This document shows positions 36,294-45,658 of a stretch of DNA of 64,000 nucleotides, piece after piece (the stretch's first letter is position 1; each line of letters opens with the position of its first letter). The DNA comes from Rouxiella badensis (lineage in GTDB: Bacteria > Pseudomonadota > Gammaproteobacteria > Enterobacterales > Enterobacteriaceae). The position numbers were made by a program, and so were the translations under genes. The DNA lies in contig NZ_MRWE01000010.1 in the NCBI RefSeq assembly GCF_002093665.1, positions 62,001 to 126,000 on the forward strand, read 5' to 3'. The notes under the pieces are model-generated. The model was not told the DNA's origin, ran no database searches, and saw nothing but the letters and a program-made list of their open reading frames with translations.

Positions 36294-38390
36294 ATGTTCA
36301 ATCTGTTTTCTGCGCTCAAGAAAGAGAAGATCTGGGACTTTGACGGCGGGATCCATCCGCCTGAAATGAAGACCCAGTCCAGCCTGGTTCCGCTGCGCCG
36401 GATGCCGCTTCCTGAGCGTTTCATCATTCCTTTACAGCAGCACCTCGGGCCGGAAGGCGAACTGTGCGTGAAGCCTGGCGACAGAGTCAGTAAAGGCCAG
36501 CCACTGACCACCGGACGCGGGCGTACCGTGCCCGTTCATGCGCCGACCTCCGGCATGATTCGCGCCATTGAGCCGCACATCACCGCTCACCCTTCGGGTC
36601 TGAAAGAGCTGTGCGTGATGATCGACGCCGACGGTGAAGACCGCTGGTGCGAGCGTGAGGCGGTTGCCGATTACACCCAACTCAGTGCTGACGAGCTTAA
36701 TCAGCTTATTCATCAGGCCGGTATTGCCGGTCTGGGTGGTGCAGGCTTTCCAACGGCAAGCAAAATCCAGGGAAGCCTGAAACACACCAAAACGCTGATT
36801 CTGAATGCCGCCGAGTGTGAGCCTTATATCACCGCCGATGACCGCCTGATGCAGGAACACGCTGACGAAATTCTTCAGGGCACGCGTATTCTCTGCCATA
36901 TGCTGCACCCAGAACAGGTGCTGATTGGCATTGAGGACAATAAGCCGGAAGCCATTGCCGCGCTGAAAGCCGCCATCAAGCATGAAAACCATCCAGGCGT
37001 GAAGATTGAGCTGCGCGTAGTGCCGACCAAATATCCTTCGGGCGGGGCCAAGCAGTTGACGCGTATTCTGACCGGCCGTGAGGTGCCAAAGGGCAAGCAC
37101 TCTTCTGCCATTGGCGTATTGATGCAGAACGTAGGCACCATTTTTGCCATTAAACGCGCCATTATCGACGCTGAGCCGTTGATTGAGCGCGTGGTCACCC
37201 TGACCGGTGAATCGGTCAAGAAACCGGGCAACGTCTGGGCGCGACTCGGCACCCCGGTGGCCGAGCTGCTGCGCGAGGCTGAGTTTGTTCCGCAGAACAA
37301 GCAAAAAATGGTCATCATGGGCGGTCCGTTGATGGGCTTTACCTTGCCGTCATTGGATGTGCCGATCGTCAAAATCAGTAACTGCCTTCTTGCCCCTTCA
37401 GAGAGTGAGATGGGGGCGCCCGAGCCGGAAGAAGCCTGTATTCGCTGCAGCCTGTGCGCAGAATCCTGTCCGGCTGGCCTGCTGCCGCAGCAGCTGTACT
37501 GGTTCAGCCGCGGTGAAGAACACGAGAAAGCGCGCAATCACAACCTGTTCGACTGTATAGAATGCGGCGCCTGCGCCTATGTTTGCCCGAGTAACATTCC
37601 GCTGGTGCAGTACTACCGCCAGGAAAAGGCCGAAATACGCGCCCTCGATCTCGAAGCCAGTCGTGCCGCCGAGGCCAAGGCTCGCTTTGAGGCCAAACAG
37701 GCGCGAATGGAACGCGAAAAACTGGCCCGTGAAGAGAAGCACAAGAAGTCTGAGGTCAAACTGAGTGCGGAAGAAACCGCCGCACTGAAACCTCGCGTCA
37801 GCGCAGCGGCAAACGTTCAGGAACCGGTGGCCGAGAGTGAAACCCCAGCCGCGGATTCGCGTCAGGCGGCTCTGGCCGCCGCTATCGCGCGGGCTAAGGC
37901 GAAGAAAACCGCCTTAGCCGAGGCTGTCGAAGACGTGCCGGTATCCAATGAGCCTGTCACTCCGCCCGCTGATATGCCGGTAGAAGGTGACAGCCGCAAG
38001 GCCGCCGTTGCGGCAGCTATTGCGCGCGCCAAAGCCAAGAAAGCGGCGGCACAGGCCGAGTCTCAGCCTGCCGTCGCAGAGCCTGTTTCGGTCGAGCCCG
38101 CGCCAGAAACCGTCGCCAGTGAAATCGTTGAGGCATCGCCGGAAGACAAACGCAAGGCCGCCGTCGCCGCCGCCATTGCGCGCGCCAGGGCGAAAAAAGC
38201 CGTCGCAGCGGGTGATACACCGGCCGAGGAACCGGCGCCAGAAGTTGTTGCATCAGAAATATCACAAGAAGTATCACAACCAGAAAGCGATCCGAGAAAA
38301 GCTGCCGTGGCAGCCGCGATCGCTCGAGTAAAGGCCCGTAAAGCCGCTCAAGCTCAGACGTTGTCGAGCGAAATGTCGAACGAGGAATAG
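36294..38390 (+). CDS. rsxC: Electron transport complex subunit RsxC with C-terminal alanine-rich repeats
   Basis: The 698-residue NADH/FMN-binding subunit is soluble and membrane-associated. The N-terminal half has [15 protein letters not shown], the glycine-rich [15 protein letters not shown] nucleotide segment and [13 protein letters not shown]. Two [4Fe-4S] motifs follow ([17 protein letters not shown] and [14 protein letters not shown], about residues 380-435). The C-terminal third is charged and coiled ([17 protein letters not shown]) and ends with four copies of a 17-residue unit ([16 protein letters not shown]-type) linked by acidic proline-rich spacers. The ATG at 36294 matches the family start; an in-frame ATG at 36282 inside rsxB is less likely. 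Confidence 0.95.
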   Translation: MFNLFSALKKEKIWDFDGGIHPPEMKTQSSLVPLRRMPLPERFIIPLQQHLGPEGELCVKPGDRVSKGQPLTTGRGRTVPVHAPTSGMIRAIEPHITAHPSGLKELCVMIDADGEDRWCEREAVADYTQLSADELNQLIHQAGIAGLGGAGFPTASKIQGSLKHTKTLILNAAECEPYITADDRLMQEHADEILQGTRILCHMLHPEQVLIGIEDNKPEAIAALKAAIKHENHPGVKIELRVVPTKYPSGGAKQLTRILTGREVPKGKHSSAIGVLMQNVGTIFAIKRAIIDAEPLIERVVTLTGESVKKPGNVWARLGTPVAELLREAEFVPQNKQKMVIMGGPLMGFTLPSLDVPIVKISNCLLAPSESEMGAPEPEEACIRCSLCAESCPAGLLPQQLYWFSRGEEHEKARNHNLFDCIECGACAYVCPSNIPLVQYYRQEKAEIRALDLEASRAAEAKARFEAKQARMEREKLAREEKHKKSEVKLSAEETAALKPRVSAAANVQEPVAESETPAADSRQAALAAAIARAKAKKTALAEAVEDVPVSNEPVTPPADMPVEGDSRKAAVAAAIARAKAKKAAAQAESQPAVAEPVSVEPAPETVASEIVEASPEDKRKAAVAAAIARARAKKAVAAGDTPAEEPAPEVVASEISQEVSQPESDPRKAAVAAAIARVKARKAAQAQTLSSEMSNEE
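37856..38350 (+). repeat. Four [16 protein letters not shown] repeats in rsxC
   Basis: Four 51-base units encode near-identical alanine/lysine/arginine helices at about 37856-37910, 37991-38045, 38150-38200 and 38294-38345. E. coli RsxC also carries repeats of this type, with a different spacer sequence. Copy number in such repeats varies between strains. Confidence 0.85.
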
Positions 38391-39443
38391 ATGGCCTTTA
38401 GAATCGCGAGTTCTCCTTTTACCCATAATCGGCAGAGCACTAGCTCAATAATGCTGATGGTCGTGCTGGCCTGTATTCCAGGGATTTTGGCACAGGTCTG
38501 GTTCTTTGGTTACGGGACGCTGGTGCAGATTGCCCTGGCTATCCTGATTGCCGTATTGGCCGAAGGGGCAATATTACAGCTTCGCAAACAGCCGGTTGCC
38601 AAGCGCCTTGGCGATAACTCCGCCCTGCTCACCGCCATTCTGCTCGGCGTCAGCCTGCCGCCGCTGGCCCCCTGGTGGATGGTGGTTATCGGTACGGTGT
38701 TTGCCATCATCATCGCCAAACAGCTGTATGGCGGTCTGGGGCAAAACCCGTTTAACCCGGCGATGGTCGGTTACGTTGTGCTGCTCATCTCCTTCCCGGT
38801 TCAAATGACCACCTGGCTGCCGCCGGAGAGCCTGCAGGCGCATCCGGTCGGTCTGGTCGATACGCTGTTAACCATTTTTAGCGGCCATGACTCGCAAAAC
38901 ATGACCGCCTATCAGCTGCAAATGAACGTTGACGGTATTACGCAGGCCACCCCGCTAGACGGTTTCAAAACCGGTCTGCGCGCCGGCCACACCGCTAAGC
39001 AGGTGCTCGACGAGCCGATGTTCAGCGGAATTCTGGCCGGTCTGGGCTGGCAGTGGATAAACCTGGGCTTCCTGCTTGGCGGTCTGTTCCTGATGTGGCG
39101 GAAAATCATTAGCTGGCACATCCCGGTCAGCATGCTGGTGATGCTGACCTTCTGCGGGACGCTCGCCTGGCTGCTGGCACCGGGAAGCTACTCGCCGCCG
39201 ATGATTGGCCTTTTCTCCGGTGCCACCATGCTCGGCGCGTTCTTCATCGCCACCGACCCGGTTACCGCGTCAACCACCCCGCGTGGTCGTCTGATCTTTG
39301 GTGCCCTGATTGGCCTGCTTATCTGGCTGATCCGCGCCTACGGCGGTTATCCTGATGGCGTTGCCTTTGCGGTTCTGCTGGCAAATATTACGGTCCCACT
39401 GATTGACCATTACACCCAACCACGTGTCTACGGCCATCGCTGA
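38391..39443 (+). CDS. rsxD: Electron transport complex subunit RsxD
   Basis: The 350-residue membrane subunit has about nine hydrophobic helices. The motif [20 protein letters not shown] contains the threonine to which FMN is covalently attached in RnfD/NqrB. The N-terminal [18 protein letters not shown] is typical of RsxD. It directly abuts the rsxC stop codon. Confidence 0.95.
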   Translation: MAFRIASSPFTHNRQSTSSIMLMVVLACIPGILAQVWFFGYGTLVQIALAILIAVLAEGAILQLRKQPVAKRLGDNSALLTAILLGVSLPPLAPWWMVVIGTVFAIIIAKQLYGGLGQNPFNPAMVGYVVLLISFPVQMTTWLPPESLQAHPVGLVDTLLTIFSGHDSQNMTAYQLQMNVDGITQATPLDGFKTGLRAGHTAKQVLDEPMFSGILAGLGWQWINLGFLLGGLFLMWRKIISWHIPVSMLVMLTFCGTLAWLLAPGSYSPPMIGLFSGATMLGAFFIATDPVTASTTPRGRLIFGALIGLLIWLIRAYGGYPDGVAFAVLLANITVPLIDHYTQPRVYGHR

Positions 39444-39452
39444 GGAAGAGTT

Positions 39453-40085
39453 ATGTTAGAAACAATGCGTCGCTATGGCCTGACACTTGCGTTCTTTGGT
39501 GTGCTGATGACCGGCATGACCGCGCTGGTTAACCTGCTGACCAAGCCGACCATCGAACATCAGGCCCTGTTACAGCAAAAAGGCCTGTTCGATCAGGTTA
39601 TTCCGTCCAGCGTGTACGATAACAACATGCAGCAAGAGTGTTACAACGTCACCAGTGATTCACTGGGTACCGAGACACCTCACCGCATGTATCTGGCGCG
39701 TAAAGACGGTCAACCCGTTGCCGCCGTGGTCGAGACCACGGCACCTGACGGCTATTCGGGTGCGATTCAACTATTGGTTGCCGCCGATTTTCATGGCAAG
39801 GTATACGGTACCCGCGTTCTTGAACAACATGAAACGCCGGGACTCGGTGACAAGATTGAAGTGCGAATTTCGGACTGGATCAAAAGCTTTGCTAATCAGA
39901 CTGTTAACGGCGCTAATGACGTGCGCTGGGCGGTTAAGAAAGACGGCGGCATGTTTGATCAATTCACCGGTGCGACTATCACACCGCGGGCCGTGGTCCG
40001 CTCTGTAAAACGTACCGCACTCTTTATTGAAACTGTGCCTGCGCAGCTTTCCCACCTCACCCCTTGTGGAGCACGTGATGAGTGA
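39453..40085 (+). CDS. rsxG: Electron transport complex subunit RsxG
   Basis: The 210-residue FMN-binding subunit has one N-terminal membrane helix and a periplasmic domain. The flavinylation motif is in [12 protein letters not shown], with the acceptor threonine; the usual (S/T)GAT core is kept. [11 protein letters not shown] is also conserved. It ends 8 bases inside rsxE. Confidence 0.94.
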   Translation: MLETMRRYGLTLAFFGVLMTGMTALVNLLTKPTIEHQALLQQKGLFDQVIPSSVYDNNMQQECYNVTSDSLGTETPHRMYLARKDGQPVAAVVETTAPDGYSGAIQLLVAADFHGKVYGTRVLEQHETPGLGDKIEVRISDWIKSFANQTVNGANDVRWAVKKDGGMFDQFTGATITPRAVVRSVKRTALFIETVPAQLSHLTPCGARDE

Positions 40086-40770
40086 AGCAAAAACACTAAT
40101 CGTTAACGGGTTGTGGAAAAACAACTCCGCCCTCGTTCAATTACTTGGTCTCTGCCCGCTGTTGGCAGTGACCTCGACGGCAACCAACGCCCTGGGTCTC
40201 GGTCTGGCGACGACCATGGTGCTGACCTGCACCAATGCCATGATCTCGGCCTTCCGCCGCTGGGTGCCGAACGAGATCCGTATCCCTATTTACGTCCTGA
40301 TCATCGCCTCGGTGGTCAGTACCGTGCAGATGCTGATCAACGCCTATGCTTTTGGGCTTTATCAGGCGCTGGGGATTTTTATCCCGCTTATCGTGACCAA
40401 CTGTATCGTGGTCGGCCGTGCCGAGGCGGTTGCCGCCAACAGCCCAGTACACCTTGCGGCGCTCGACGGCATGATGACCGGGCTCGGTGCGACCGGTGCG
40501 ATGTTCGTGCTCGGTTCGCTGCGTGAAATTCTGGGTTCAGGCATTCTGTTTAACGGCGCAGACCTGCTATTGGGGAGCTGGGCCAAAGTGCTGCGCGTGC
40601 AGGTTATTCACCTCGATAACCCCTTCCTGCTGGCGATGCTGCCACCGGGCGCGTTCATCGGTCTCGGCATGCTGCTGGCCGGTAAATACTTGATAGACCA
40701 ACGGATGAAAGCCCGTGCCGCAGCGCGCGCTGCGCATACTTTACCGCAAGGGAACACTGAGAAAGCCTGA
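40078..40770 (+). CDS. rsxE: Electron transport complex subunit RsxE
   Basis: The 230-residue membrane subunit has six helices and the [24 protein letters not shown] and [15 protein letters not shown] stretches, which mirror RsxA in opposite topology. The ATG at 40078 overlaps the rsxG end (GATGAGTGA) and its downstream sequence ([15 protein letters not shown]) matches the family N-terminus. It shares one base with nth (TGATGA), so nth is likely the last gene of the operon. Confidence 0.95.
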   Translation: MSEAKTLIVNGLWKNNSALVQLLGLCPLLAVTSTATNALGLGLATTMVLTCTNAMISAFRRWVPNEIRIPIYVLIIASVVSTVQMLINAYAFGLYQALGIFIPLIVTNCIVVGRAEAVAANSPVHLAALDGMMTGLGATGAMFVLGSLREILGSGILFNGADLLLGSWAKVLRVQVIHLDNPFLLAMLPPGAFIGLGMLLAGKYLIDQRMKARAAARAAHTLPQGNTEKA

Positions 40771-41408
40771 TGAACAAGGAAAAACGCATCAGTATTCTTG
40801 AGCGTTTGCGCGATAATAATCCGCATCCGACTACCGAGCTGGTTTACACCACGCCTTTCGAACTGTTGATTGCCGTGTTGCTCTCCGCCCAGGCCACCGA
40901 CGTGAGCGTGAACAAGGCGACCGCAAAGCTTTATCCGGTCGCCAACACCCCGCAGGCTATCTTGGAACTAGGCGTTGACGGCCTGAAAGAGTACATCAAG
41001 ACGATTGGCCTGTTTAATTCCAAAGCCGAGAACGTCATCAAGACCTGCCGTATTCTGCTCGACAAGCACGCCGGTGAGGTACCTGAAAACCGTGAAGCGC
41101 TCGAGGCTCTGCCGGGCGTGGGCCGTAAAACTGCCAACGTGGTGCTTAATACCGCCTTCGGTTGGCCGACTATCGCCGTTGATACGCATATTTTCCGCGT
41201 CTGTAATCGCACGCGTTTTGCGCCGGGTGACACGGTTGAAAAAGTTGAGGAGAAACTGCTGAAGGTGGTGCCTGCCGAATTCAAGCTCGACTGTCACCAT
41301 TGGTTTATCCTGCACGGCCGCTATACCTGCATCGCGCGCAAGCCACGCTGCGGGTCCTGCCTGATTGAAGACCTCTGCGAAAGCAAAGAGAAGGTTTATC
41401 CCGAATAA
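40770..41408 (+). CDS. nth: Endonuclease III
   Basis: The 212-residue base-excision repair glycosylase and AP lyase removes oxidised pyrimidines. The helix-hairpin-helix LPGVGRKTANVVLN holds the catalytic lysine, and VDTHIFRVCNR the catalytic aspartate. The C-terminal [4Fe-4S] loop is C-X6-C-X2-C-X5-C (in CIARKPRCGSCLIEDLC). Length equals E. coli Nth (211). Co-occurrence with rsx is conserved in enterobacteria and ties oxidative-stress signalling to repair. Confidence 0.97.
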   Translation: MNKEKRISILERLRDNNPHPTTELVYTTPFELLIAVLLSAQATDVSVNKATAKLYPVANTPQAILELGVDGLKEYIKTIGLFNSKAENVIKTCRILLDKHAGEVPENREALEALPGVGRKTANVVLNTAFGWPTIAVDTHIFRVCNRTRFAPGDTVEKVEEKLLKVVPAEFKLDCHHWFILHGRYTCIARKPRCGSCLIEDLCESKEKVYPE

Positions 41409-41446
41409 GGGCCTGTCAATACCGCCGGGGTTAAGCTCTGTTTGAA

Positions 41447-41477
41447 GCCGCTATTATAGATATAATTTAATAGCGGC
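41447..41477. terminator. Hairpin between nth and the DUF2501 gene
   Basis: GCCGCTATTA pairs perfectly with TAATAGCGGC (10 base pairs, 11-base loop) between two convergent genes. There is no long T run, so termination may be inefficient. Confidence 0.55.
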
Positions 41478-41485
41478 GCAGAGGG

Positions 41486-41986
41486 TTACAGGAAGGATTT
41501 CGCCTGTTTGAGGACCACGTTACAGGCCTTGGTTTTCACCTTTTCTTTCAGTTGAGTGAATCCCCCGCCGCCGAGGTTATTCAGATCCAGATTTTGACCG
41601 TTACCGGTATGCAAAATACCGCTTAGCCCATCCTGATAATCGACCTTTTGTGTCGCCGTACTGTTCTCAATCCCCAACTTATTCATCAATTTGTCTTTAA
41701 CCGATGTGGCATTGGTTGCCGAGAGCACGTTATTTTGCACACAGTATTGCAGGATACCGGCCGCGTTGGTGCTGCTTTTCGAGGTCAGGTTATTTCCGCT
41801 GCCGTTCAATAAAGAGGTCAGCTGGCTCATCGAGGTGCCGTTCGCGGGCGTGCTGTTGCCGCTTCCGCTCAGTTGCTGATTCGCTGCATCCGACAGAGAC
41901 CCGAGAAGGCTATTGGCCTGTGCGCCTCCGGCAATCAGAAGTCCGCTGGCTGCCAGGGCCAAAATACTGCTACGAAATGCTTTCAT
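41486..41986 (-). CDS. DUF2501 family secreted protein (YjjA-like)
   Basis: The 166-residue protein has a signal peptide (KAFRSSILALAASGLLIAGGAQA) and a mature part rich in asparagine, serine and leucine, with the family features LLNGSGNNLTSKSSTNAAGILQYCVQNN and ERVKTKAC-like KEKVKTKACNVVLKQAKSF. Two cysteines may form a disulfide. E. coli YjjA belongs to the same family and has no known function. I chose the second of two adjacent ATG codons because GGAG lies six bases before it but only three before the first. Confidence 0.82.
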   Translation of the reverse strand: MKAFRSSILALAASGLLIAGGAQANSLLGSLSDAANQQLSGSGNSTPANGTSMSQLTSLLNGSGNNLTSKSSTNAAGILQYCVQNNVLSATNATSVKDKLMNKLGIENSTATQKVDYQDGLSGILHTGNGQNLDLNNLGGGGFTQLKEKVKTKACNVVLKQAKSFL

Positions 41987-42110
41987 CATTTGCTCCATCC
42001 ATTTTGCGATTACAGATTCGTTTTATGTTGATCAACATAAGCTTGTCGCGAATGACGACGCATCGCAATAGGAATACGTCGGATAATGGCCCAGGGCAGA
42101 AAAGTTAAAT

Positions 42111-43031
42111 TTATCTGCTGACGTTCGCGTTACCTTGTTGAGCCAGCCAGCGGCTTGCGGCACCAAAAAAGTGCTGGGCCAACGGCGTTGCCCTTCCCGC
42201 CTCGGCAACCACCAGCGCGGCGTGGCGACTCATTGGCGCGATATCCAGCGAGCAGCGCTTGAGTGCTGGCGTCATCTCGTCAATCAAGTGACCTCTTGGC
42301 ACCAGCGCACACCCCAGTCCGACAAAGACTCCCTGCATAAGCTGGAAGATAGAACTGCTTTCCAGAATCGGATGCAGCTCCAGTCCGTTGGTGCGGAAAT
42401 AGTTATCCAGATAGCGGCGGAAATAGCGGCTTGGCTCTGACAGACACAGCGGCAGCTCCGCAACCTGCTGCACGCTCAGCTGGGTGAGCGGGCTAAGCTG
42501 CGGGAAGTGATCGGGATGATAAACCAGGTCTACACCGCCGTCGTGCAGAGGAAACAGCTGGAAACGCAGTTCGTTGAGGGTCGAAAACTCGAAGAAACCG
42601 ATGCCAATATCCACCGAATGGCTGCTGAGTGCCTCGATCAGTTGATCGGCGCTGACCTCAGAGACCCGATACTCAAGTCCGGAATGCTCCTGGCCTATTC
42701 CCTTCAGCAGCGCCGCTAGCGACAGGCTGCACTGCGGCATCACGCCGATGCGCAGCGTACCGCTCAGGCCCTGCTTCAACGAGGCGACCTCAAGCTTGAG
42801 GCCTTCATAGACCGAGACAATCTCACGTGCCCAGCTCAGCACCCGCAAGCCTTCGGCGGTAAAGCCCTCGAAGTTGTTGCCACGGTTAATTAAATTGAGA
42901 TCGAGCTCTTTCTCGAGATTCTTCAGCCGCATCGACAGGGTCGGCTGACTGACAAAACTCGCCTCGGCGGCGCGGCCGAAATGTTTTTCGCGCTCAAGAT
43001 TACACAAATAGATAAGTTGCTTAATGTCCAA
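42111..43031 (-). CDS. LysR-family transcriptional regulator
   Basis: The 306-residue regulator has an N-terminal helix-turn-helix (HFGRAAEASFVSQPTLSMRLKNLEKEL, about residues 17-44), a linker helix and a periplasmic-binding-like effector domain with the LRIGVMPQCSLSLAALL opening and SSHSVDIGIGFFE strand. The family uses DIKQLIYLCNLEREKHF, somewhat unusual in starting with a CysB/OxyR-like pattern. The target cannot be told: the divergent stretch upstream has a candidate RNA and then a small lipoprotein gene. The molybdopterin oxidoreductase 3 kb away is a possible but unproven target. Confidence 0.85.
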   Translation of the reverse strand: MDIKQLIYLCNLEREKHFGRAAEASFVSQPTLSMRLKNLEKELDLNLINRGNNFEGFTAEGLRVLSWAREIVSVYEGLKLEVASLKQGLSGTLRIGVMPQCSLSLAALLKGIGQEHSGLEYRVSEVSADQLIEALSSHSVDIGIGFFEFSTLNELRFQLFPLHDGGVDLVYHPDHFPQLSPLTQLSVQQVAELPLCLSEPSRYFRRYLDNYFRTNGLELHPILESSSIFQLMQGVFVGLGCALVPRGHLIDEMTPALKRCSLDIAPMSRHAALVVAEAGRATPLAQHFFGAASRWLAQQGNANVSR

Positions 43032-43392
43032 AGGCTTTATTTTCAGTAAGTTAATTGGGAGGCGCTGCGGTCATTAAGAATTTATATACTTGTAGAAGTA
43101 CTGATTCGAAAAAACCGACCACAGGAATCTTTTATGTTCTTCGCACTATAGCGTTAATCATAGCGGAGGCGGTTAACAGGGTCACTCCCCCCTAACGACC
43201 GATTTACACTGTTTCGATGCCAGAAACAGTTTTTATGGCTCAATGCGCATTTTATCGACCTTTATAACTCACTTTGTGATGTGGGTAGGCAAACTTTTAT
43301 CTCTCTTTATTCTTAACGGTCTAGAATTGAATTACCCACCCACTCAAGAGAAACAATGAGTGGACGTTGATAGCTGACAAAAGGAAATTCAG
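43032..43392. other. Intergenic region with a possible small RNA
   Basis: The 361-base stretch between the LysR and lipoprotein genes holds a clear plus-strand terminator at 43208-43234 with no coding gene in front of it, and upstream of that a five-codon open frame (ATGTTCTTCGCACTATAG, 43134-43151) preceded by AGGAAT. A small RNA or leader transcript from about 43060 to 43235 is possible. The lipoprotein promoter (TAGAAT near 43322) would lie downstream. Confidence 0.4.
43208..43234 (+). terminator. Rho-independent terminator without upstream gene
   Basis: ACTGTTTC-gatgcca-GAAACAGT followed by TTTTAT is a well-formed terminator on the plus strand, 160 bases before the lipoprotein gene. Confidence 0.7.
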
Positions 43393-43620
43393 ATGAAAAA
43401 GGTTATTGTTATTTCAATCGCCGCTTTACTATCTGCCGTTGCTCTGACTGGATGCACACGCACGAGCTATGCAATCCATACCAATGACGCCCGCACTATT
43501 ATCAGTGACGGTAAACCTGTTGAAGCCAGTACCGGGTTGATCGGATATACCGATGCCTGGGGCACCAAACAGCAGATAAATAAGGCCGACGTGAAAGAAA
43601 TCTCCGCGCTGCCTAATTAA
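43393..43620 (+). CDS. Small YgdI/YgdR-type lipoprotein (DUF903)
   Basis: The 75-residue precursor has a lipoprotein signal peptide with lipobox LTGC (cleavage before Cys21). The mature part is one SH3-like DUF903 domain: YAIHTNDARTIISDGKPVE...GLIGYTDAWGTKQQINKADVKEI, the standard YgdI/YgdR pattern. No function is known for the family. Lipid-anchored envelope location is expected, probably outer membrane because residues +2 and +3 are T and R rather than D. A terminator follows. Confidence 0.9.
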   Translation: MKKVIVISIAALLSAVALTGCTRTSYAIHTNDARTIISDGKPVEASTGLIGYTDAWGTKQQINKADVKEISALPN

Positions 43621-43997
43621 TTGCGCAATCTCAATGGCACCGTGGAAATAGCCCAGGGTGCCTTTTTTATTGACGCTCGCTGAGTGATGGCCAAAGCGCA
43701 GAGTTATAAACCTCGTCATTACCGCCATTGCCACAATTCCGGTCGATATCCATCCTGGTCGCTGACGCCTTTTCCTGCCACAAACTGCCCCATTAAGAGA
43801 TGACGCAATTTTACGCGCTTCTTGCGCTGCTATTCGCAGCGGACAAATGTTCAATAACAACCCTGATTCTATAATCTGTCAAAATTTAACCAATGGGCCT
43901 GAAATCAGGACATTTTGAGTTGATAAGTATGTTCTCAATCTTTACTTAATCTAACAATCGCGTAAAGTTTGATTATTCTTTCTAAAAAGTGCTTGAT
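43621..43997. other. Intergenic region between the lipoprotein and the Rap1a-like gene
   Basis: After the lipoprotein terminator, this 377-base region contains no gene I can support. On the minus strand a 24-codon frame (43719-43793) reads as a protein-like C-terminus (GKGVSDQDGYRPELWQWR, then stop), with an in-frame stop not far upstream, so it could be a gene remnant. The rest is A/T-rich promoter-like sequence before 43998. Confidence 0.45.
43636..43668 (+). terminator. Terminator after the lipoprotein gene
   Basis: GGCACC at 43636-43641 pairs with GGTGCC at 43657-43662, followed by six Ts. Confidence 0.75.
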
Positions 43998-44408
43998 ATG
44001 ACTCCAAACTTAAGGCGTTTTGTTTGCAGCACAACGGTATTATTTTTTGCGTCGCTCCCGGCTGTGTACGCCAGCGATGCGCTTGATAATGCGATTGTCG
44101 TTCCGCAGGGAGAGCAACGGGCTGCTACGTCCTCGCCTACCATAGCCGATATCTATCGCCAGTGTAAAAATGGCGCAACCTACGATGGAACCAAGGCTCA
44201 AGAGGGGCAGCGTCTCATCTGCAACGGTTTTATGATGGCGGCAGTTCAGTCGGCGACGAACAACGGAAACGGCACGTGCCCTGCCGTCACCTATCGACAG
44301 ATTTTGGATAAGGTGAATCACAAAATTAGCGGCGTAGAACAGTGGCAGCAGCCTGCATTACCTTGGCTGGTCGCGGCATTAAAGGACGTCGGTTGTAAAG
44401 ACCACTGA
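43998..44408 (+). CDS. Secreted Rap1a/Tai-like immunity-type protein
   Basis: The 136-residue precursor has a signal peptide (residues 1-25, ending VYA) and a small mature domain with four cysteines (56, 75, 94, 133). The spacing and context (IYRQCKNG..., LICNGFMMAAVQ, NGTCPAVTYRQILDKV, LPWLVAALKDVGC) fit the Rap1a/Tai fold of periplasmic immunity proteins against type VI secretion amidase effectors, and other small secreted proteins of that Pfam group. No effector, VgrG, Hcp or other T6SS gene is near, so an immunity role is unproven. A GTG at 43989 is an alternative start; both have weak ribosome binding sites. Confidence 0.65.
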   Translation: MTPNLRRFVCSTTVLFFASLPAVYASDALDNAIVVPQGEQRAATSSPTIADIYRQCKNGATYDGTKAQEGQRLICNGFMMAAVQSATNNGNGTCPAVTYRQILDKVNHKISGVEQWQQPALPWLVAALKDVGCKDH

Positions 44409-44423
44409 TATAAAGCGAGGATG

Positions 44424-44459
44424 GCGTAACAACCTGCCCGTGAGGACAGATTGTTACGC
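44424..44459. terminator. Hairpin between the Rap1a-like gene and dacD
   Basis: GCGTAACAA pairs with TTGTTACGC (9 base pairs, 18-base loop) and a second small hairpin GAGTCA / TGACTC follows at 44463-44479. There is no T run, so rho-independent function is uncertain. Confidence 0.4.
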
Positions 44460-44488
44460 GGTGAGTCAATCACTGACTCGGCGTGAAA

Positions 44489-45658
44489 CTAGATTTTCAG
44501 TTTGATGTAATCGATAGCGCGGCTAACAATGCCACCCTTCGGCAAGTCTTCGAGCGCAACCAGTGGCACAGTTTTAATCACTTTACCGTTATCCACAATA
44601 TTAATGGTTCCCACGTCCTGACCTTTGGTCAGCGGTGCATCAATCTGCTGATTGTTCAAGACGTACTGCGCCTTCACTTTTTCACTGTCTGCCTGCGGAA
44701 TGTTCAGGTATACGTCGTCAAGGCTACCCACCTTAATCTGCGGTTTATCACCGAACCACACCTTCTCGGTCGAAACGCTCTGGCCCGCTTTGAATACCTG
44801 CATGCTGGTAAATTCACGGAAGCCCCAGGTCAGCAGCTTACGCGCCTGCTCTTCACGACCTTTTGAGCTTTTGCCTCCCATTACCACCGCAATCAGACGG
44901 CGATTGCCTTCTGTCGCAGACGCGATAATGTTGAAGCCCGCCGTTTCGGTGTGACCGGTCTTCAGACCATCAACGTTGAGATTTTTATCCCACAGCAGGC
45001 CGTTACGGTTGTTCTGAGTAATGTTGTCATAGGTAAGCGTCTTCTCGTCATACATATGATATTCCTCAGGCTCACCGCCGATAATCGCGCGCGAAAGCTT
45101 AGCAAGGTCGTATGACGTGGTGTACTGACCTGGCGCATCCAGACCGTGTACGGTCTCGAAGTGTGAGTTAGTCAGGCCGAGTTTTTGTACGTACTGGTTC
45201 ATCATGCCAACGAATGCGTCCTGGCTACCGGCAACATAGTCAGCCATGGCCACGCAGGCGTCGTTACCAGAATCGATGATAATGCCCTGAATTAGGTTAC
45301 GCACGGTCACGCGGTCGCCAGGTTTGAGGAACATCAGTGAAGAACCGGCCAGCACTTTGTTGCCTGCGACCCAGGCTTCCTGAGGCACAGTCACCACGTC
45401 ATCCATGGTGATTTTATGCTGATCCAGCGCACGGTCGATGACATATCCTGTCATCAATTTTGTCAGGCTGGCAGGGTTGCGGCGCTCGTCAGGATTTCCG
45501 GAAGCCAGTACATCGCCGGTAGCGTAATCCATAAGAACATAAGAAGCAGCATCAATGCTGGGTGGCACTACCTGAAAATCGATCGGTGCTACGGCCCACG
45601 CATTGCTAGCAGAAACACAGATTACACCGGACAAAATACTCAATACTAAACGCTTCAC
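44489..45658 (-). CDS. dacD: D-alanyl-D-alanine carboxypeptidase DacD (PBP6b)
   Basis: The 389-residue penicillin-binding protein removes the terminal D-alanine from peptidoglycan pentapeptides. A signal peptide (residues 1-22, SNAWA) precedes the catalytic S-x-x-K (NPASLTKLMTGYV), the S-x-N (IDSGNDACVAMADYVAG) and the K-T-G (NVDGLKTGHTETAGFN). The C-terminal beta domain ends in an amphipathic membrane anchor (PKGGIVSRAIDYIKLKI). The sequence is closer to E. coli DacD than to DacA or DacC across the active-site region. The start is GTG at 45658 with GAGGA seven bases before it. Confidence 0.93.
   Translation of the reverse strand: MKRLVLSILSGVICVSASNAWAVAPIDFQVVPPSIDAASYVLMDYATGDVLASGNPDERRNPASLTKLMTGYVIDRALDQHKITMDDVVTVPQEAWVAGNKVLAGSSLMFLKPGDRVTVRNLIQGIIIDSGNDACVAMADYVAGSQDAFVGMMNQYVQKLGLTNSHFETVHGLDAPGQYTTSYDLAKLSRAIIGGEPEEYHMYDEKTLTYDNITQNNRNGLLWDKNLNVDGLKTGHTETAGFNIIASATEGNRRLIAVVMGGKSSKGREEQARKLLTWGFREFTSMQVFKAGQSVSTEKVWFGDKPQIKVGSLDDVYLNIPQADSEKVKAQYVLNNQQIDAPLTKGQDVGTINIVDNGKVIKTVPLVALEDLPKGGIVSRAIDYIKLKI

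Noticed and set aside
43429-43860. 143-codon minus-strand frame overlapping the lipoprotein gene
   Set aside because: It runs antisense through a clear lipoprotein gene and its terminator and shows no protein family features.
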